Shown: piece by piece, positions 63,101-64,000 of the stretch
Position numbering within the stretch: the first letter of the stretch is position 1
How the letters are laid out: every line of letters begins with the position of its first letter
Assembly: GCF_003534205.1 (NCBI RefSeq)
Contig: NZ_CP011102.1
Location: forward strand, 2,182,036-2,246,035
Direction of reading: 5' to 3'
Length of the DNA stretch: 64,000 nt
DNA from: Listeria weihenstephanensis
GTDB lineage: Bacteria; Bacillota; Bacilli; Lactobacillales; Listeriaceae
The notes under the pieces: generated by a model
Databases searched by the model: none
Seen by the model: the letters and a program-made list of their open reading frames with translations, nothing else
Told to the model about the DNA's origin: nothing
Program-made: the position numbers and the translations under genes

Positions 63101-64000
63101 TCGTCGTACGTATATTTGTAGCCGCCTCCGTCAAATTGCTGCTCAACCAAATTATTCAGCTCATCATATTTGTACGTCGTCTTGCTGCCGTCTGGTTTCG
63201 TTTCGGATTGGAGCGAACCGTCCAAGCGATACGCGTATTTCTCCGTCTTGCCCTCTGGCGTCACTTCTTTGACCATATCGCTGCGGTCGTTGTAGCTATA
63301 TTTCGTCACAAAACCTTTGGCGTCTTTGATTTCCGTCAGATTATCCACTTTGTCATACGTATAAGTCGATGTCTGGCCTAAGCGGTTTTTCGCCGTCGTC
63401 ATCCGATCCAGCGCATCATATTTAAACTGTTCCTTCTGACCTTTCGCATCGGTGGTTTCCGTCACGTTCTCGTTGCCGTCATACTTCATTTTCGACTCGT
63501 TGCCGCGTGCATCTTTCACCGAATCCAACAAACCGCGCGCGTCATAGTGATACGTCGTCACCGCATTGGTCGGGTCTTTCATACTCACCACTTGGTCGTT
63601 TTTGTTGTAGCGGTATTCGGTGCTCGCCTTCAACGGATCGGTTTCCTTCGTCACATTTCCCTTTTTATCATACGCGTACTGATACGCCTGATTTCCTGGG
63701 TCAATCATCGACGTCACGTTGCCAACCTTGTCGTACTGCACTTTCGACTCGTTACCGCGCACATCACGCATCGCCGTCACGCGGTCCAATTTATCATAGG
63801 AATAGCCGACTGATAGCTTATTCGGATACGTAATGGCTTCTAGACGCTGTGTTTTGTCGTACGAATAGCGCGTGATTCTGCCTTTCGCGTCTTTTTCAGA
63901 CGTCTGCTGGCCAAATTTATCGTACGTATAACTCACAATGGCCTGCTTCGATTGATTGTCGCTTTCCTCTGTCAAATCGCCGAACTGGTTGTACGCGTAA
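60115..64000 (-). CDS. WapA/RHS polymorphic toxin with ParB-like tip (N terminus beyond the window)
   Basis: The frame is open to the right edge, so the start and any signal or wall-binding part are outside. Visible order from 63975: YD repeats (about 1-840) closed by RYIYGGNNPNSYSDPSGH, a Lys-rich linker of about 170 residues (about 860-1030), a pre-toxin segment with LNPFTGKPLTTWEKTQ, and a tip (about 1170-1286) INPSKIRFSQSS...GDPIDIVKMSDGLYTTVDNTRVAAARAAG, which has the ParB/Srx-fold pattern seen in nuclease toxins. RHS shells encase the tip and deliver it to neighbouring cells on contact. Confidence 0.88.
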   Translation of the reverse strand, partial: YAYNQFGDLTEESDNQSKQAIVSYTYDKFGQQTSEKDAKGRITRYSYDKTQRLEAITYPNKLSVGYSYDKLDRVTAMRDVRGNESKVQYDKVGNVTSMIDPGNQAYQYAYDKKGNVTKETDPLKASTEYRYNKNDQVVSMKDPTNAVTTYHYDARGLLDSVKDARGNESKMKYDGNENVTETTDAKGQKEQFKYDALDRMTTAKNRLGQTSTYTYDKVDNLTEIKDAKGFVTKYSYNDRSDMVKEVTPEGKTEKYAYRLDGSLQSETKPDGSKTTYKYDELNNLVEQQFDGGGYKYTYDENDEIKTATSKDGTATFTYNKYGDVTAVKDANGENLKYEYDTIGRKTALIYPDGTRVTYRYDDTNQLTDVIEADGKKTTYDYDANGLPLAIHYSNGTKTTYRYSAIGETEHVETSNKASKVIASFDYTYDENGNVTKETINQNGTKQVKTHTYDADDQLIDTTVKAGKNTEVITYIYDANGNRTKLKRVKNGKKTIEDYRYDDDNVLAMIQADGDADTTYTHDKNGNITKKALRSGKVETYTYNGENQLIQSADNEGHVTTYRYDAFGNRIGKETITDKTKEVKGTLSEWITTYDKQAKDKLKVTPGKTATEGTSTKETTTKEEKSKQESLTKQLEKRANGTFEGCPAIAEDGADVVTKEDGTTTTTTKESTASKDAKKVKDGIQGKTELKESDGNSSTSTERTTETTKSVGYQAISTIRYINDLTQEYTQVAQLDETTEDNGETTETSTDYRFGEDDQILGTEDESYHENGLTDIATTSNGEESTDYDYTDYGTAIAAVPMANQIGYRAQMHDTSDTQNLRARNYDTNTGRFLQADSYRGALDDPRTQNRYIYGGNNPNSYSDPSGHFMNWLKKKAKKFKKKAKKAAKKLKKSIKKGIKKVKKAIKKTVKKVKRAFKKIKKAAKKIYKKIKRATKKAVTKVKRAVAKFKKAAKKSIKQIKKVAKKVYKKAKVALKKVQKVAKKVKHIVKTIKKAGIKQLRKAFSYVKATGKAIKATVKKQLAAKKKAKQKAEEAKKKKAYQAVCKNTQAISSYNFSDYQKSPLDDGTYWLSKPGNTPQQNAAASKAYTAAIKNGTVATSSGGVNNDLMDIYMRQMMAVETGLNPFTGKPLTTWEKTQFGYAGTYGMLSLGYLGFWGSGVYKKKTPINANAQAQNINPSKIRFSQSSVNGSSEIIKSMKDKGWVGDPIDIVKMSDGLYTTVDNTRVAAARAAGIDVKATVRNFNDILPAEMVERFTTNKGVPKTWGEAVELRIKKQKAEFRNNNPMGSNELEKMK

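Overview
The window looks like a chromosomal segment of a low-GC Gram-positive rod of the Listeriaceae, most likely Listeria in the broad sense. The grounds are a CRISPR repeat closely resembling the Listeria RliB/type I-B repeat (recalled, not searched), a LevR/ManR-type sigma-54 activator next to a PTS operon, a gltC/gltB-gltD locus, MreBH-type genes, strong AGGAGG ribosome binding sites and many U-tailed terminators. The species cannot be fixed from the sequence alone.

Positions 1-26.8 kb are mostly housekeeping and metabolic: flavodoxin, an M29 aminopeptidase, an MFS pump next to a TetR gene with its own palindromic operator, an alpha/beta hydrolase broken by a frameshift, two MreBH-like genes (the first with changed active-site motifs), a CPBP protease-like membrane protein, a lipoprotein, tRNA-Arg(CCT), a YhgE/Pip protein, and a Lac-family PTS operon (IIB-IIC-IIA plus a MupG/DUF871 enzyme). 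The PTS operon has a consensus sigma-54 promoter and a GAYTGA-type activator. A DEAD-box helicase, an oxidoreductase, a phosphatase, a CMD-family protein, a DUF2316 protein, an amidohydrolase and its divergent TetR gene follow.

Positions 26.85-30.27 kb hold two CRISPR arrays (28 and 12 repeats) transcribed on the minus strand from two homologous leaders, each with a recognisable promoter. There is no cas gene in the window. Every full repeat of the second array has one extra nucleotide. A decayed membrane-protein remnant lies between the arrays.

Positions 30.3-40.8 kb contain gltD, gltB and divergent gltC, then a TetR-controlled hydrolase/amidohydrolase pair with two identical-arm operators, and a RelB-like antitoxin whose RelE-like toxin is frameshifted.

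Positions 40.9-64 kb are an RHS/WapA-type polymorphic toxin locus read on the minus strand. A large RHS protein runs off the right edge and ends in a very Lys-rich linker and a ParB-like tip. It is followed by a SUKH-like immunity gene and a coupled KptA-family RNA 2'-phosphotransferase. Next comes a start-less orphan RHS cassette whose tip matches the colicin E3 16S-rRNase signature, with its own coupled immunity gene, and then about 25 small, tightly packed, mostly unrecognised genes that look like an immunity reservoir. Several of these are decayed, one by expansion of a 7-bp tandem repeat.

A structured intergenic element of about 118 bp occurs at least three times (twice in the PTS operon, once between gltB and gltD), with stems that covary between copies. 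It is the best candidate for an undescribed element here, along with the KptA-in-toxin-locus arrangement and the cas-less double CRISPR.
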